From: Arenicellales bacterium
GTDB taxonomy: Bacteria; Pseudomonadota; Gammaproteobacteria; BMS3Bbin11
Reading direction: 5' to 3'
DNA length: 64,000 nt
Assembly: GCA_029287915.1 (NCBI GenBank)
Contig: JARFQE010000030.1
Span: 32,441 to 96,440, forward strand
The translations under genes and the position numbers were made by a program. Below, one piece after another: positions 19,193 to 29,275 of this stretch; within the stretch, counting starts at the first letter, position 1; every line of letters begins with the position of its first letter. The notes beneath the pieces are model-generated. The model did not search any database. It saw only the letters and a program-made list of their open reading frames with translations, and was not told the DNA's origin.

Positions 19193-19704
19193 AGCCAACA
19201 CTATGGTTGATTGCCGGATTGTCATTATTGACAGGTCTGGTCATATCGGTTTATTTAAATTCAGTTTCTAACACTGAAGAAATATCTGCAGTCCGCCTGG
19301 ATGACATTGCTCTAGCGGATCTGCATGGCGGCAGACAGGACTTTAAACAGTGGCAGGGAAAGCTGGTGCTGGTCAATTTCTGGGCAACCTGGTGTCCTCC
19401 CTGTCGAGAAGAGATTCCACTGTTTTTATCGCTGCGTAAGAAATATTCAGCCTCAGGTTTTGAAATTGTAGGCGTATCAGTCGATGATGTCGGCAAGGTA
19501 ATGCAGTATCGCGATGCCATGCACATTGACTATCCATTGCTGAATGGCGAACAGAAAGGGATGTCATTGATGGCATCGCTGGGGAATCGTACTGGTGCTT
19601 TGCCCTTTAGTGTCATTTTTGATCGTAGCGGAAATGTTGTTGACATGAAATCAGGTGCCTACAAGCACCAGGAACTTGCAAAGCTGATAGAAACCCATCT
19701 GTGA
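19189..19704 (+). CDS. TlpA/ResA-like periplasmic thioredoxin
   Basis: 171 residues. One N-terminal hydrophobic anchor (about 4-24), then a thioredoxin fold with the active site FWATWCPPCREE and the cis-Pro region GALPFSVIFD. Such proteins reduce periplasmic disulfides, including apocytochromes c. It overlaps dsbD by 4 bases, and DsbD is the expected electron donor, so the two probably work as a pair. Confidence 0.92.
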   Translation: MKPTLWLIAGLSLLTGLVISVYLNSVSNTEEISAVRLDDIALADLHGGRQDFKQWQGKLVLVNFWATWCPPCREEIPLFLSLRKKYSASGFEIVGVSVDDVGKVMQYRDAMHIDYPLLNGEQKGMSLMASLGNRTGALPFSVIFDRSGNVVDMKSGAYKHQELAKLIETHL

Positions 19705-19788
19705 TTAGTTGCTAATTTGCTATTAAAATTGGTCGAATTTCATTAATTTTACATCGAACTGGACAATTTCCTGTTGATTAGGCAACAT

Positions 19789-19841
19789 ACAGGAGAATTA
19801 ATATTTTTAGTAGTTACTGTTACTTGTCTGAGCTCTCCTGT
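19789..19841 (+). promoter_or_regulatory. inverted repeat in the aroQ leader
   Basis: ACAGGAGA at 19789-19796 and TCTCCTGT at 19834-19841 are perfect 8-base arms 37 bases apart; the right arm ends two bases before the aroQ ATG. The left arm contains a Shine-Dalgarno-like AGGAG, the right arm its complement, and aroQ has no other ribosome site. Pairing could bring AGGAG near the start or mask it. Function is inferred. Confidence 0.4.
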
Positions 19842-19843
19842 CG

Positions 19844-20287
19844 ATGCCCAAGATACTCATATTACACGGACCAAACCTTAATATGCTGGGAAAACGCGAG
19901 CCTGAACATTATGGCTCGGCGACACTGGATAGCATAAATAAAGACCTGCAGTCACTTGCTGATCAAAGCGGCGTGGAACTGGATATCATGCAATCAAATG
20001 CCGAGCATGAACTGGTCGACAGGATTCAACATGCTGGTGATGTAAATTTTATTATCATTAATCCTGCCGCATTCACCCATACCAGCGTAGCAATTCGTGA
20101 TGCGCTGGCATCAGTAGCGATACCCTTCATTGAGATACACCTTTCCAACGTGCATGCACGGGAATCCTTTCGACGCAAATCCCTTGTTTCGGATTTGGCC
20201 GAGGGCGTAATTTCAGGTCTTGGACCCATTGGCTACACACTGGCTTTACGGGCTGCTATTGATATAACACTGACATCCAAAGGTTGA
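19844..20287 (+). CDS. aroQ: type II 3-dehydroquinate dehydratase
   Basis: 147 residues, normal length. It dehydrates 3-dehydroquinate to 3-dehydroshikimate in the shikimate pathway and assembles as a dodecamer. Motifs: [21 protein letters not shown] with the lid Arg and Tyr, [18 protein letters not shown] and the active-site His in [14 protein letters not shown]. It stands directly before accB (2-base gap to the chosen accB start), the common aroQ-accB-accC order. Confidence 0.98.
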   Translation: MPKILILHGPNLNMLGKREPEHYGSATLDSINKDLQSLADQSGVELDIMQSNAEHELVDRIQHAGDVNFIIINPAAFTHTSVAIRDALASVAIPFIEIHLSNVHARESFRRKSLVSDLAEGVISGLGPIGYTLALRAAIDITLTSKG

Positions 20288-20289
20288 AA

Positions 20290-20751
20290 ATGGATATTCG
20301 TAAAATAAAAAAACTGATCGAGTTACTTGAAAACTCCGGGCTTGCCGAGATCGAAATCAAGGAAGGTGATGATGCTATCCGTATCAGTCGAAGTTCAGCG
20401 GTTGTTGAAAACGTTATGGCGGCGCCAGCAGCTGCAGCCCCCGTGCAGGCCTCGCTCGCTGCTGTGGCAACCGGGACAGTAGAAGAAGAGGCTGAAGAAA
20501 AGTCCGATATCCCAGAGGGTCATGTGGTGACATCTCCGATGGTGGGTTCGTTCTATGCCGCTCCGTCTCCCGACTCGAAGAATTTTGTCGAGATAGGCAG
20601 CAAGGTTAAGGTTGGCGATACACTTTGCATAATCGAAGCAATGAAAATATTCAATGAAATAGAGGCTGACAAGGCGGGCACCATCGTAGCTATCCTCAAA
20701 GAACCGGGCGACCCAACAGAGTTTGGTGAGCCCCTTTTCATAATTGATTAG
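20290..20751 (+). CDS. accB: biotin carboxyl carrier protein of acetyl-CoA carboxylase
   Basis: 153 residues from the ATG at 20290 ([14 protein letters not shown]), the canonical AccB start; the track's TTG two codons earlier is not needed. An N-terminal helical part, an Ala/Pro/Val-rich linker (about 45-70) and the C-terminal biotinyl domain (about 77-153) are visible. The biotinylated Lys is in [11 protein letters not shown]; most relatives have MKM here. It carries the carboxyl group from AccC to the carboxyltransferase. accC follows after 3 bases. Confidence 0.97.
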   Translation: MDIRKIKKLIELLENSGLAEIEIKEGDDAIRISRSSAVVENVMAAPAAAAPVQASLAAVATGTVEEEAEEKSDIPEGHVVTSPMVGSFYAAPSPDSKNFVEIGSKVKVGDTLCIIEAMKIFNEIEADKAGTIVAILKEPGDPTEFGEPLFIID

Positions 20752-20754
20752 GTC

Positions 20755-22101
20755 ATGATAAACAAGATTGTCATTGCCAATCGTGGCGAAATCGCCCTGC
20801 GGATTCAACGTGCCTGCCGGGAAATGGGTATTCAGAATGTGGCCGTTTATTCAGAAGCCGATAGAGAAGCCCTGTATGTCAAGCTTGCTGATGAGTCAGT
20901 TTGTATAGGCCCCGCTTCTGCGACCCAGAGCTATCTTCATATCTCATCGATTTTGAGTGCAGCTGAGGTTACTGATGCTGATGCCATCCATCCCGGTTAT
21001 GGGTTTTTATCTGAAAATGCTGATTTTGCCGAGCTGGTTGAAGCCTGCGGCTTTGTTTTTATCGGGCCAACGGCAGCTAACATTCGCACAATGGGTGACA
21101 AGGTATCTGCCATTAAGGCCATGCATGCTGCCAGGGTGCCCTGTGTTCCTGGTTCAGATGGTGTTCTGGGGACAGATGACGAAGCCAATCTCGCCATTGC
21201 ATCAAAGATCGGTTATCCCATCATTATAAAGGCATCCGGTGGTGGTGGTGGACGTGGAATGCGCGTGGTACATACCGAGTCTGCCCTGATAAATGCGATT
21301 ACACTGACTCGCACAGAAGCGGGAGCTGCCTTCAATAATCCCGATATCTACATGGAGAAATACCTCGAGCATCCACGCCATGTTGAATTCCAGGTGCTGG
21401 CAGATAAACATGGCAATGCAGTACATCTGGGAGAACGTGATTGCTCGATGCAGCGGCGAAACCAGAAAGTCGTCGAAGAGGCGCCTGCACCGGGTATCAC
21501 AGAAGAGCAACGCAATGCTGTCGGCAAACGCTGCGCAGAAGCATGTAGCAAGATTGGCTACCATGGCGCCGGCACTTTCGAATTCCTCTATGAGAACGGC
21601 GAGTTCTATTTCATCGAGATGAATACACGTGTACAGGTGGAGCACCCCGTCACGGAAATGATTACGGGGATTGATATCGTCAAGGCGCAGATAATGATTG
21701 CTGCAGGTGAGCCACTAACAGTGACACAGGATGATATAGAAATCAGGGGGCATGCTGTAGAGTGCCGCCTTAATGCAGAAGATCCCGAGACGTTTATGCC
21801 CTCGCCAGGACGGATTACCCAGTTCCATGCACCCGGTGGACCTGGCATACGTGTAGATTCACATGTCTATAGTAACTATACCGTCCCATCACATTATGAT
21901 TCCATGATAGGTAAACTTATCGCCCATGGCGCGGACAGGAAGGAAGCACTGGCGCGCATGTCCAGTGCCCTGAATGAAGTAATCGTCGACGGCATACGAA
22001 CCAATATTCCGCTGCACCGCCGCATCATCTCGGACCATGGGTTTAAAAGTGCAGAGTTTGATATTCACTACCTTGAAAAAAATATCACCAATACGGCCTG
22101 A
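20755..22101 (+). CDS. accC: biotin carboxylase subunit of acetyl-CoA carboxylase
   Basis: 448 residues, full length. It carboxylates biotin on AccB using ATP and bicarbonate, the first step of fatty acid synthesis. N-terminal [22 protein letters not shown], the ATP-grasp glycine loop [14 protein letters not shown], and the catalytic [20 protein letters not shown] block are present. It is coupled to accB (3-base gap) and followed by prmA after 78 bases, all on the same strand. Confidence 0.98.
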   Translation: MINKIVIANRGEIALRIQRACREMGIQNVAVYSEADREALYVKLADESVCIGPASATQSYLHISSILSAAEVTDADAIHPGYGFLSENADFAELVEACGFVFIGPTAANIRTMGDKVSAIKAMHAARVPCVPGSDGVLGTDDEANLAIASKIGYPIIIKASGGGGGRGMRVVHTESALINAITLTRTEAGAAFNNPDIYMEKYLEHPRHVEFQVLADKHGNAVHLGERDCSMQRRNQKVVEEAPAPGITEEQRNAVGKRCAEACSKIGYHGAGTFEFLYENGEFYFIEMNTRVQVEHPVTEMITGIDIVKAQIMIAAGEPLTVTQDDIEIRGHAVECRLNAEDPETFMPSPGRITQFHAPGGPGIRVDSHVYSNYTVPSHYDSMIGKLIAHGADRKEALARMSSALNEVIVDGIRTNIPLHRRIISDHGFKSAEFDIHYLEKNITNTA

Positions 22102-22179
22102 ACGGCAGCTCGAAATTGATTAACAAGTATCTTGAGGTTAAATCTGGTACATCCAGTAATATTTGAGGTGCCCTGCACT

Positions 22180-23058
22180 ATGTCCTGGCTGAAGATTACT
22201 TTAGCAGTAAAGAAGGGCCAGCTAGATTTTATCAGCGAGCAACTTGAGTTAGCCGGTGCCCAGGCAGTAACTATCGAAGATGCCGGTGACCATCCATTGT
22301 TTGATTTACTCGATGGCTCGTTGCCAGTGTGGGACGATAGTCTGGCAACGGGATTGTTCAACGCTGAGCAAGGATCGAATGCCGTGCTTGCGAAACTGGC
22401 AAATGTCTTTTCACCACTTGCCCTGCCACAGTACCGGCTAGAAATACTGCCTGATCAGGATTGGGAACGTAGCTGGATGGATCGATTCCAGCCTATTCAA
22501 TATGGGCATGAACTGTGGATATGCCCAAGCTGGTGCGAAGCACCAGATCCTGCTGCGACTAATATCATCCTGGATCCTGGCCTGGCATTTGGCAGTGGTA
22601 GTCACGAAACGACACGTTTGTGCATGAAGTGGCTATCGCAGCAGGCACTTGAAAATAAAACGGTCATCGATTATGGATGTGGCTCTGGTATTCTGGCTAT
22701 TGCGGCCCTTAAACTTGGTGCTGTTAGTGCCCTGGGGATAGATATCGATCCACATGCATTGCAGGCAAGTAGAAAAAATGCGCAACTTAACCGGGTAAGC
22801 GAAAGGCTACAACTCGAATTGCCGTCTGATATACCTGAGCAATATGAAAGTGATATTGTTTTTGCAAATATTCTGGCTGATACACTGCTCGAATTGCGCT
22901 CTCGGTTGCTGTCGTATCGCAAACCAGGTGGTATTCTTATCCTTTCAGGTATATTGCAGTCACAGAACGAATTGATATATAAAGAATTTGAACCTGGAAA
23001 CAAAATTCAGGTATTTGAGGATGGCGAATGGTTGATGATGTCAGTCACCGCGCAGTAA
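22180..23058 (+). CDS. prmA: ribosomal protein L11 methyltransferase PrmA
   Basis: 292 residues from ATG 22180 (MSWLKITLAVKKGQ), preferred over the track's upstream TTG because it matches the family N-terminus and has TGAGGTG about 10 bases before it. The N-terminal L11-recognition domain is followed by a class I SAM fold: DPGLAFGSGSHETTRLC, VIDYGCGSGILAIAALKLGA and the NILADTL active-site loop. It trimethylates L11 residues. Confidence 0.97.
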   Translation: MSWLKITLAVKKGQLDFISEQLELAGAQAVTIEDAGDHPLFDLLDGSLPVWDDSLATGLFNAEQGSNAVLAKLANVFSPLALPQYRLEILPDQDWERSWMDRFQPIQYGHELWICPSWCEAPDPAATNIILDPGLAFGSGSHETTRLCMKWLSQQALENKTVIDYGCGSGILAIAALKLGAVSALGIDIDPHALQASRKNAQLNRVSERLQLELPSDIPEQYESDIVFANILADTLLELRSRLLSYRKPGGILILSGILQSQNELIYKEFEPGNKIQVFEDGEWLMMSVTAQ

Positions 23059-23159
23059 CAATCCAGATGTGAATCAGGAGTGTCAATTCGATAGCCTGTT
23101 GCACGTTCAATTTGAAGTTATTTAAGAATCCTTCATATATTACAGGTACAATTTCATAG

Positions 23160-25409
23160 ATGTTTACACGTTGCCCAAAGTGCGAGTCAGTTTTCATGAT
23201 ATCTGATAAGGATATCAGAGCCCATGAGGGCCTGGTACGCTGTGGGAATTGTTACTCTGTATTCAACTCAAGCTGGAACCTGACCGATGACCCACGCAAG
23301 GATATTGTCGATGAGCCTGTCAGCATTCGTGCTGCGCATGAGACACCGACACTGGGCACAGGATTCACTTTTAGCATACTAGATAAAGACGCAGCAGTAG
23401 CGGGTGCCACTGACACCATTAGTGAACAGTTAGCTGAAGAAAAAGTTGAGCCTGAGGGTCAGGCCAGCAGTAAGATAGACGAAGATAACCACCAGACTCC
23501 GGATGATGATCTGGAACCTTTTCCAGAACCAGAGATGGAACATGATTTTCATACGATTACACCGCAGCCTGAAAAAAATGAAAGCTCGGATAGCCTGCTG
23601 TACTTCGACTCTGATAATGAAGAAGATGATGAGCTTAGCGTAGAAGATGTCAGCAATCCTGTTTCAATCGAGGATCTGACCATCTTGCAGGCACCGTCGT
23701 TTAGTATTGAAGCCCCATCTGTCGACAGCGATGCCCCGGTGCAGGAACATGTAATCGATGAGAGTGATTCATCATTGATATCAATGACGGAAGAGAGTAT
23801 GTGGCCAGGCACCGAAGTAAGCTTTTCAAACGTCGAAAATGACATTGAACTGGCTGCGCCTGGTGCCGATGAAAGTGAAGCAGAGACCGGCATTTCCGAG
23901 AGTGATGAAAACCTTGCGGATCTATCAGACGTTATCGTTGATGAAGCAGAACCGGAGGAACCGCCACTAGATCTCTCACAGATAGACGAACAGCTAACTA
24001 CAGCTCCACTGGATATGGACCCTCTATCAGATCAATATTTAACCAGCGAGATACTACTCAATGAACCAGTGGAGGATGAAGACCACGAGGATGACCTGAG
24101 CGAAGGGGCTGTCGTCAACATTGAAGACTCTCTACTTGATGAGAAAGAAATTGAACCAGCTGTATCCGAGTCCCCTTTACCGGAATCATTAAATACGACA
24201 TTAGAAGATGATGATGTAGCAGTCGCTGAACTGCATGATGAAAATATCGACGAGCTTATCAGTGACGACACTTTCTCTATAGCCGGTGAACAGGACGAGA
24301 CCGATGACGAATTTTCTTTCGAGTCATTACCTGAATCTGCTGATGAAGCATTTGACCTGGATATTGATGAAGATGAAAAATCTCTGGCCGACTCGGTCTT
24401 TATCACTTCAGAAGAAGAAAACATCGACGATGCATATGTCCCAATTTCGATGAAGCCCGGCGAAAAGAAGGAGTTATTACAGGATCTGGATGATTTTCCT
24501 GAACCTGGTGATCTGTCAGAACTGAACTACGAAGATACCATGCAAATCAACGCCATGATTGAAGCGGCGAATATAAGCAAGGAACAGATAGAGTCGGCAT
24601 TGACAGCTGCTACTATCGACGATAGCGAAAGTGAAGATGAAAAAGACGACATAGCAGAGGAAATCGTTCTCAGCACGGATGTTGAGAAGGACCTGCCAGA
24701 GACCATGTTATCTGCAATCATGCAGGAAGATGATGAACAAGCGGAAGATGACTCCCAGATACAACAGAAGAAATCAAACATTCTGAATTTAAAGAATCTG
24801 CTGCCCCTGGGCCTTGGGGGACGAAAAACCGGCGAGGATCAGGTGGTTTCAGGTAGTGGAGAAACTCAGCTGATCAGGAATTTGAATAGAGGCGGCAACA
24901 CACCGCTCTTACCCGAATGGATGACAAAATATTCGCTTGCGGCTGCCAGCGTACTGTTGATTATTATCTTGATTGGACAGGTTGGATATTTTTATATGGA
25001 CAAACTGGTACACATAACGCCTCTGAGGCCTCTGCTTGAGGCGGGTTGCAAGGTCGCAGGATGTAAGGTACCAGCTATTCAGGACACCGGTAATATCGAA
25101 CAGCTATCGACCAGGTTGACCCCACAGGCAGATAGAGATGGAGAGCTTAAAGTTACCAGCATCCTGGTTAACCGAAGCACCAGGCCTCAGGCTTTTCCTG
25201 CTCTTGAGCTGACATTAACGGATCGTGCGGGAAATTTGATCAGTCGTCGAGTTGTAACACAAGATAAGTATCTCACTGAAGGGCATGCTGCAGAAATGAA
25301 GCCCAATGAGGCAGTTGATATAAATATACGTTTTCGGACACCGTCAATTCGGGTGGATGGTTTCGAGCTGAGACCGGTCAGCCAAAACTGGCTGGAAAGA
25401 ACGAATTAA
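23160..25409 (+). CDS. zinc-ribbon (MJ0042) / DUF3426 membrane protein with very long acidic region
   Basis: 749 residues. The N-terminus is a zinc ribbon, CPKC...CGNC, within the first 36 residues (MJ0042 type). Residues about 60-560 are an extremely acidic, Ser/Asp/Glu-rich, repeat-poor segment with no folded domain that I recognise. One transmembrane helix follows (SLAAASVLLIIILIGQVGYF, about 598-618), then a C-terminal DUF3426 domain with paired Cys (AGCKVAGCKVP). Relatives of this architecture are usually far shorter and found next to prmA and dusB, as here. Function is unknown. A weak-stem terminator follows. Confidence 0.88.
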   Translation: MFTRCPKCESVFMISDKDIRAHEGLVRCGNCYSVFNSSWNLTDDPRKDIVDEPVSIRAAHETPTLGTGFTFSILDKDAAVAGATDTISEQLAEEKVEPEGQASSKIDEDNHQTPDDDLEPFPEPEMEHDFHTITPQPEKNESSDSLLYFDSDNEEDDELSVEDVSNPVSIEDLTILQAPSFSIEAPSVDSDAPVQEHVIDESDSSLISMTEESMWPGTEVSFSNVENDIELAAPGADESEAETGISESDENLADLSDVIVDEAEPEEPPLDLSQIDEQLTTAPLDMDPLSDQYLTSEILLNEPVEDEDHEDDLSEGAVVNIEDSLLDEKEIEPAVSESPLPESLNTTLEDDDVAVAELHDENIDELISDDTFSIAGEQDETDDEFSFESLPESADEAFDLDIDEDEKSLADSVFITSEEENIDDAYVPISMKPGEKKELLQDLDDFPEPGDLSELNYEDTMQINAMIEAANISKEQIESALTAATIDDSESEDEKDDIAEEIVLSTDVEKDLPETMLSAIMQEDDEQAEDDSQIQQKKSNILNLKNLLPLGLGGRKTGEDQVVSGSGETQLIRNLNRGGNTPLLPEWMTKYSLAAASVLLIIILIGQVGYFYMDKLVHITPLRPLLEAGCKVAGCKVPAIQDTGNIEQLSTRLTPQADRDGELKVTSILVNRSTRPQAFPALELTLTDRAGNLISRRVVTQDKYLTEGHAAEMKPNEAVDINIRFRTPSIRVDGFELRPVSQNWLERTN

Positions 25410-25434
25410 GGAATCTATGCTTTTCAGGCCACAG

Positions 25435-25460
25435 GGATAAAGGTATTATCCATTTTTTTT
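25435..25460 (+). terminator. intrinsic terminator after the DUF3426 gene
   Basis: GGATAA (25435-25440), a 5-base loop AGGTA, TTATCC (25446-25451), then A and eight T's. The stem is short but the T-run is ideal. It separates the accBC/prmA/DUF3426 group from dusB-fis. Confidence 0.65.
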
Positions 25461-25527
25461 CAACAGACGTGCTCCGCCACTGATACGAAGATATCAGGGA
25501 CGCAGGTACATAAAGTGCTCTACTATC

Positions 25528-26511
25528 ATGCAGATTGGCCCATATACATTGCCGAATCAGCTTGTTCTTGCCCCGATGGCAGGAATTTCTGATCGACCTT
25601 ACCGCAAGCTATGTCGCTCACTGGGAGCAGGTATGGCAGTGTCTGAAATGATCAGTGCGAATGCTCTGGTGTGGGAAAATAAAAAAACCCGTCAGCGAAT
25701 TAATCATGAAGGCGAAGCCGCTCCGGTAGTGGTACAGATAGCAGGGGCAGACCCCGGTATACTGGCACTTGCTGCACAGGAAAATGTCAGGTCTGGTGCG
25801 GATATTATCGATATCAATATGGGCTGCCCTGCCAAGAAAGTTTGTAATAAACAGGCCGGCTCAGCATTGCTTGCCGATGAAGAACTGGTTAAGCGGATTC
25901 TTGATAAAGTGGTGAATGCAGTTAACGTACCGGTGACGTTAAAGATTCGTACAGGCACCGATCCAGATAACCGCAATGCCTGCCGCATTGCAGAGATTGC
26001 TGAACAGTCAGGTATACAATCACTGGCTGTCCATGGACGCACCAGAAAATGTGCTTTTCGTGGTGAAGCAGAATATGAAACTATTCGACTGGTAAAACAA
26101 CAATCAGCAATTCCGGTTATCGCCAATGGTGATATCAGCACTCCGGAAAAAGCAGCAAGGGTGCTGGAATATACAGGTGCTGATGGTCTAATGATTGGTC
26201 GCCCTGCACGTGGCAACCCGTGGATATTTAGCCAGATCAATCATTATCTTGAAACTGGTGAACAGCTTCCAGCACCTGAAATTTCAGAGGTGCGTGAAGT
26301 GCTTCTGCACCATTTGCAGGAACTTTATGACTTTTATGGTGAATATACCGGTGTTCGTACTGCACGCAAGCATATTGCCTGGTACAGCAAGGGTTATTTC
26401 AGTAGCAATGCATTCAGGAGAGAAGTTATGCAGGTAGAGTCCTCCACTGAACAGTCAAGAATGGTAGATGAATTTTTATCATTGGCTGAAGACAGGGATG
26501 TTGCTGCGTGA
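25528..26511 (+). CDS. dusB: tRNA-dihydrouridine synthase B
   Basis: 327 residues. It is an FMN enzyme reducing specific uridines in the tRNA D-loop. Seen: LAPMAGISDRPYRKLCRSLGAG, the catalytic Cys in MGCPAKKVCNKQAGSALL, VHGRTRKCAFRGEA and the IGRPARGNPWIF phosphate loop, followed by the helical tail. The fis GTG overlaps its stop, and dusB-fis is the well-known gammaproteobacterial operon. Confidence 0.97.
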   Translation: MQIGPYTLPNQLVLAPMAGISDRPYRKLCRSLGAGMAVSEMISANALVWENKKTRQRINHEGEAAPVVVQIAGADPGILALAAQENVRSGADIIDINMGCPAKKVCNKQAGSALLADEELVKRILDKVVNAVNVPVTLKIRTGTDPDNRNACRIAEIAEQSGIQSLAVHGRTRKCAFRGEAEYETIRLVKQQSAIPVIANGDISTPEKAARVLEYTGADGLMIGRPARGNPWIFSQINHYLETGEQLPAPEISEVREVLLHHLQELYDFYGEYTGVRTARKHIAWYSKGYFSSNAFRREVMQVESSTEQSRMVDEFLSLAEDRDVAA

Positions 26512-26747
26512 AGAAGAATAAACGGCCCTTTGCAGACTGTGTAGGTCATTCATTAAATCGCTATTTGAAAGACCTTAATGGTGAAACGCCATCAGAGCTT
26601 TATGACATGGTGATTTCACAGGTGGAAAAACCCCTGCTCGAAATTGTCATGAAGCGGGCATCAAACAACCAGAGCCGTGCCGCACAGATGTTGGGCATCA
26701 ACAGGAATACTCTGCGAAAGAAACTGCGTGATCACGGACTAAACTAG
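26508..26747 (+). CDS. fis: DNA-binding protein Fis
   Basis: 79 residues with a GTG start at 26508 that overlaps the dusB stop by 4 bases. The C-terminal helix-turn-helix NQSRAAQMLGINRNTLRKKLRDHGLN is nearly invariant in Fis. The N-terminal arm is shorter than in Escherichia coli (98 residues), as is common outside enterobacteria. Fis bends DNA and controls rRNA and growth-phase promoters; its expression comes from the dusB promoter. Confidence 0.97.
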   Translation: MKKNKRPFADCVGHSLNRYLKDLNGETPSELYDMVISQVEKPLLEIVMKRASNNQSRAAQMLGINRNTLRKKLRDHGLN

Positions 26748-26814
26748 GTTTCGTCTGTCTATTTAGCGCAGCTGATGGCATATATTTTTACAATTTAATT
26801 TACAGGATCTCACC

Positions 26815-28398
26815 ATGTCTGATGAAAACCACATCGAAATAAAACGAGCACTTATCAGTGTTTCTGACAAAACAGGCATTGTTGAGTTGGCCAAAACTCT
26901 GGCCACGCGTAATGTAGAGATACTTTCCACCGGAGGAACGGCGAGCCTGCTGATGAAAAATGACATAGATGTTATCGAGGTTTCATCTTATACCGGGTTC
27001 CCTGAGATGATGGATGGACGGGTAAAGACATTGCACCCGAAAATACATGGTGGCTTGTTAGGGCGCCGAGGTGTTGATGAGGGTACCATGCAGGAACATG
27101 GAATACAGGCCATTGATTTACTGGTCGTCAACCTCTATCCGTTCGAAAAGACGGTGGCAAATCCCAATACCAGCCTGGAAACCGCGATAGAAAATATCGA
27201 TATTGGTGGCCCAGCCATGCTGCGCGCGGCAGCCAAGAACTATAAAGCAGTTACGGTACTGACTGATAGTGATGATTATCGGCTTATTAACGATGAGCTC
27301 TCAAACAATGACGGTGCTATCTCTGAGACCACGCGCTATGACCTCGCTATCAAGGCCTTTGAACATACTGCACGTTACGATGGTGCGATAGCCAACTACT
27401 TTGGCTGTCTACCTGCAACAGGTGAAAAAGAAGAATTCCCCCGCACCTACAGTATCCAGGTAAAAAAGGCACAGGAAATGCGCTATGGCGAAAATCCCCA
27501 TCAACGCGCTGCTTTTTATATCGAGCAGAATTTTACAGAAGCCAGCGTTTCGACATCTCATCAGTATCAGGGCAAACAGCTTTCCTACAACAACATGGCT
27601 GACACTGATGCCGCACTGGAGTGTGTCAAGACTTTCAATAGTGGACCGGCCTGTGTCATTGTCAAGCATGCAAATCCCTGCGGTGTAGCCGAAAGTGACA
27701 GCCTCATTGCCGCTTATGACCATGCCTATAGTACTGACCCTACATCAGCCTTTGGCGGTATTATCGCTTTTAACCAGACACTTGATGCCCATACAGCCAA
27801 GGCAATCATTGACCGACAGTTTGTTGAAGTGATTATTGCTCCTGAGATCGATGGAGAAGCTATAGAGGTATTGTCTGCGAAAAAAAATGTTCGTGTACTG
27901 GCTTGTGGTAAATGGTCAGACCAGATACAAACTGGTCTGGATTTCAAGCGTGTCAATGGCGGCTTACTGGTGCAGGACCGTGACCTAGGTATGATAACCA
28001 GAGATGACCTGAAAGTGGTGACTCAGCGTAAACCGGATGACCGTGAAATGGATGATCTGCTGTTTACCTGGAAGGTGGCTAAATTCGTCAAATCCAATGC
28101 CATTGTTTACGGACGAGATCGTATGACAATAGGTGTCGGTGCAGGTCAGATGTCCCGTATTTACAGTGCCCGTATTGCTGCCATCAAAGCGGCTGATGCC
28201 GGCCTTGAAGTAGAAGGCTCGGTGCTTGCATCCGATGCCTTCTTCCCATTCAGGGATGGCCTGGATGCTGCAGCAGATGTTGGTGTTACAGCTGTGATAC
28301 AGCCTGGTGGCTCTATGCGTGATGATGAAGTCATTACCGCGGCCGATGAGCATGGCATCGCTATGGTCTTCACTGGCATGCGCCACTTCAGACACTGA
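26815..28398 (+). CDS. purH: bifunctional AICAR formyltransferase / IMP cyclohydrolase
   Basis: 527 residues, full length. It performs the last two steps of IMP synthesis. The N-terminal MGS-like cyclohydrolase domain (about 10-200; [37 protein letters not shown]) precedes the AICAR transformylase domain (about 205-527; [43 protein letters not shown]). ATG with a moderately spaced AGGAT. It precedes mtgA by 18 bases. Confidence 0.98.
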   Translation: MSDENHIEIKRALISVSDKTGIVELAKTLATRNVEILSTGGTASLLMKNDIDVIEVSSYTGFPEMMDGRVKTLHPKIHGGLLGRRGVDEGTMQEHGIQAIDLLVVNLYPFEKTVANPNTSLETAIENIDIGGPAMLRAAAKNYKAVTVLTDSDDYRLINDELSNNDGAISETTRYDLAIKAFEHTARYDGAIANYFGCLPATGEKEEFPRTYSIQVKKAQEMRYGENPHQRAAFYIEQNFTEASVSTSHQYQGKQLSYNNMADTDAALECVKTFNSGPACVIVKHANPCGVAESDSLIAAYDHAYSTDPTSAFGGIIAFNQTLDAHTAKAIIDRQFVEVIIAPEIDGEAIEVLSAKKNVRVLACGKWSDQIQTGLDFKRVNGGLLVQDRDLGMITRDDLKVVTQRKPDDREMDDLLFTWKVAKFVKSNAIVYGRDRMTIGVGAGQMSRIYSARIAAIKAADAGLEVEGSVLASDAFFPFRDGLDAAADVGVTAVIQPGGSMRDDEVITAADEHGIAMVFTGMRHFRH

Positions 28399-28416
28399 AC
28401 CAGAATGATCTAACCG

Positions 28417-29178
28417 ATGCCAACGAAGCGCACGCGTTCCGCTAAGCAGACACCGGGTGCCAAAAAAAAATGGCTGTTGCGTTCGCTGAAGTGGCTGGCA
28501 ATTCTTTTAATTGGCCTGGTACTGGCAGATTTCTACTGGCTATCAACGATATGGCCAGACTGGGATGAACTGGCAACAGCTTCTATACCTGAATCCAGTC
28601 TGATTCGTCAGTATCGAAAACGTGCCAATATCAATTCACACCTTCCAGCAGTGCGCTGGAACCCTGTTGAACTTGGGAATATTCCATATACCCTACGGCG
28701 AGCTGTAATTATTGCCGAAGATGGCCGCTTTTATCAGCACAATGGCATTGACTTAAAGGCAATAAGGAATGCCTGGGATTATAATTTCAGGCACATGGAA
28801 GTTCGTTACGGTGCCAGCACGATCTCTCAGCAGACGGTAAAAAACCTTTTTCTCAGTAATGAACGGAACCTGCTACGTAAATGGCATGAGCTTATCCTGA
28901 CCTGGCAGATGGAACAGCATCTATCGAAAGACAGGATACTGGAATTGTATCTGAATATAGCCCAGTTCGGCCCCGGGATTTTTGGCGTACAGGCGGCATC
29001 CTATTATTACTGGGGACACCCGGTGTGGGCGATCAACAGAAGACAGGCAGCAGAGCTGGCAGCCTGCCTGCCATCTCCGACAAACAATAACCCCGGCAGA
29101 TATACGCCGGCATTTGCGGCAAGGGTTAACTCTATCCATCATAGAATGAATGAAGCACTGCAAAAAGATAACCAGTAG
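28417..29178 (+). CDS. mtgA: monofunctional peptidoglycan glycosyltransferase
   Basis: 253 residues. A basic N-terminus and one transmembrane helix (about 24-44) anchor a GT51 transglycosylase domain facing the periplasm. Catalytic blocks EDGRFYQHNGIDLKAI and GASTISQQTVKNLFLS, plus ELYLNIAQFGPGIFGV, are complete, and there is no transpeptidase domain. It polymerises lipid II into glycan strands. Confidence 0.95.
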   Translation: MPTKRTRSAKQTPGAKKKWLLRSLKWLAILLIGLVLADFYWLSTIWPDWDELATASIPESSLIRQYRKRANINSHLPAVRWNPVELGNIPYTLRRAVIIAEDGRFYQHNGIDLKAIRNAWDYNFRHMEVRYGASTISQQTVKNLFLSNERNLLRKWHELILTWQMEQHLSKDRILELYLNIAQFGPGIFGVQAASYYYWGHPVWAINRRQAAELAACLPSPTNNNPGRYTPAFAARVNSIHHRMNEALQKDNQ

Positions 29179-29275
29179 CGCTGTGCATTTTTGTGCCAGC
29201 AAAAAAACACCCTACTGCACGCGCTGGACATAGACTGATATACTCACTACTTTGTAATTCCTGAATAATAATATC

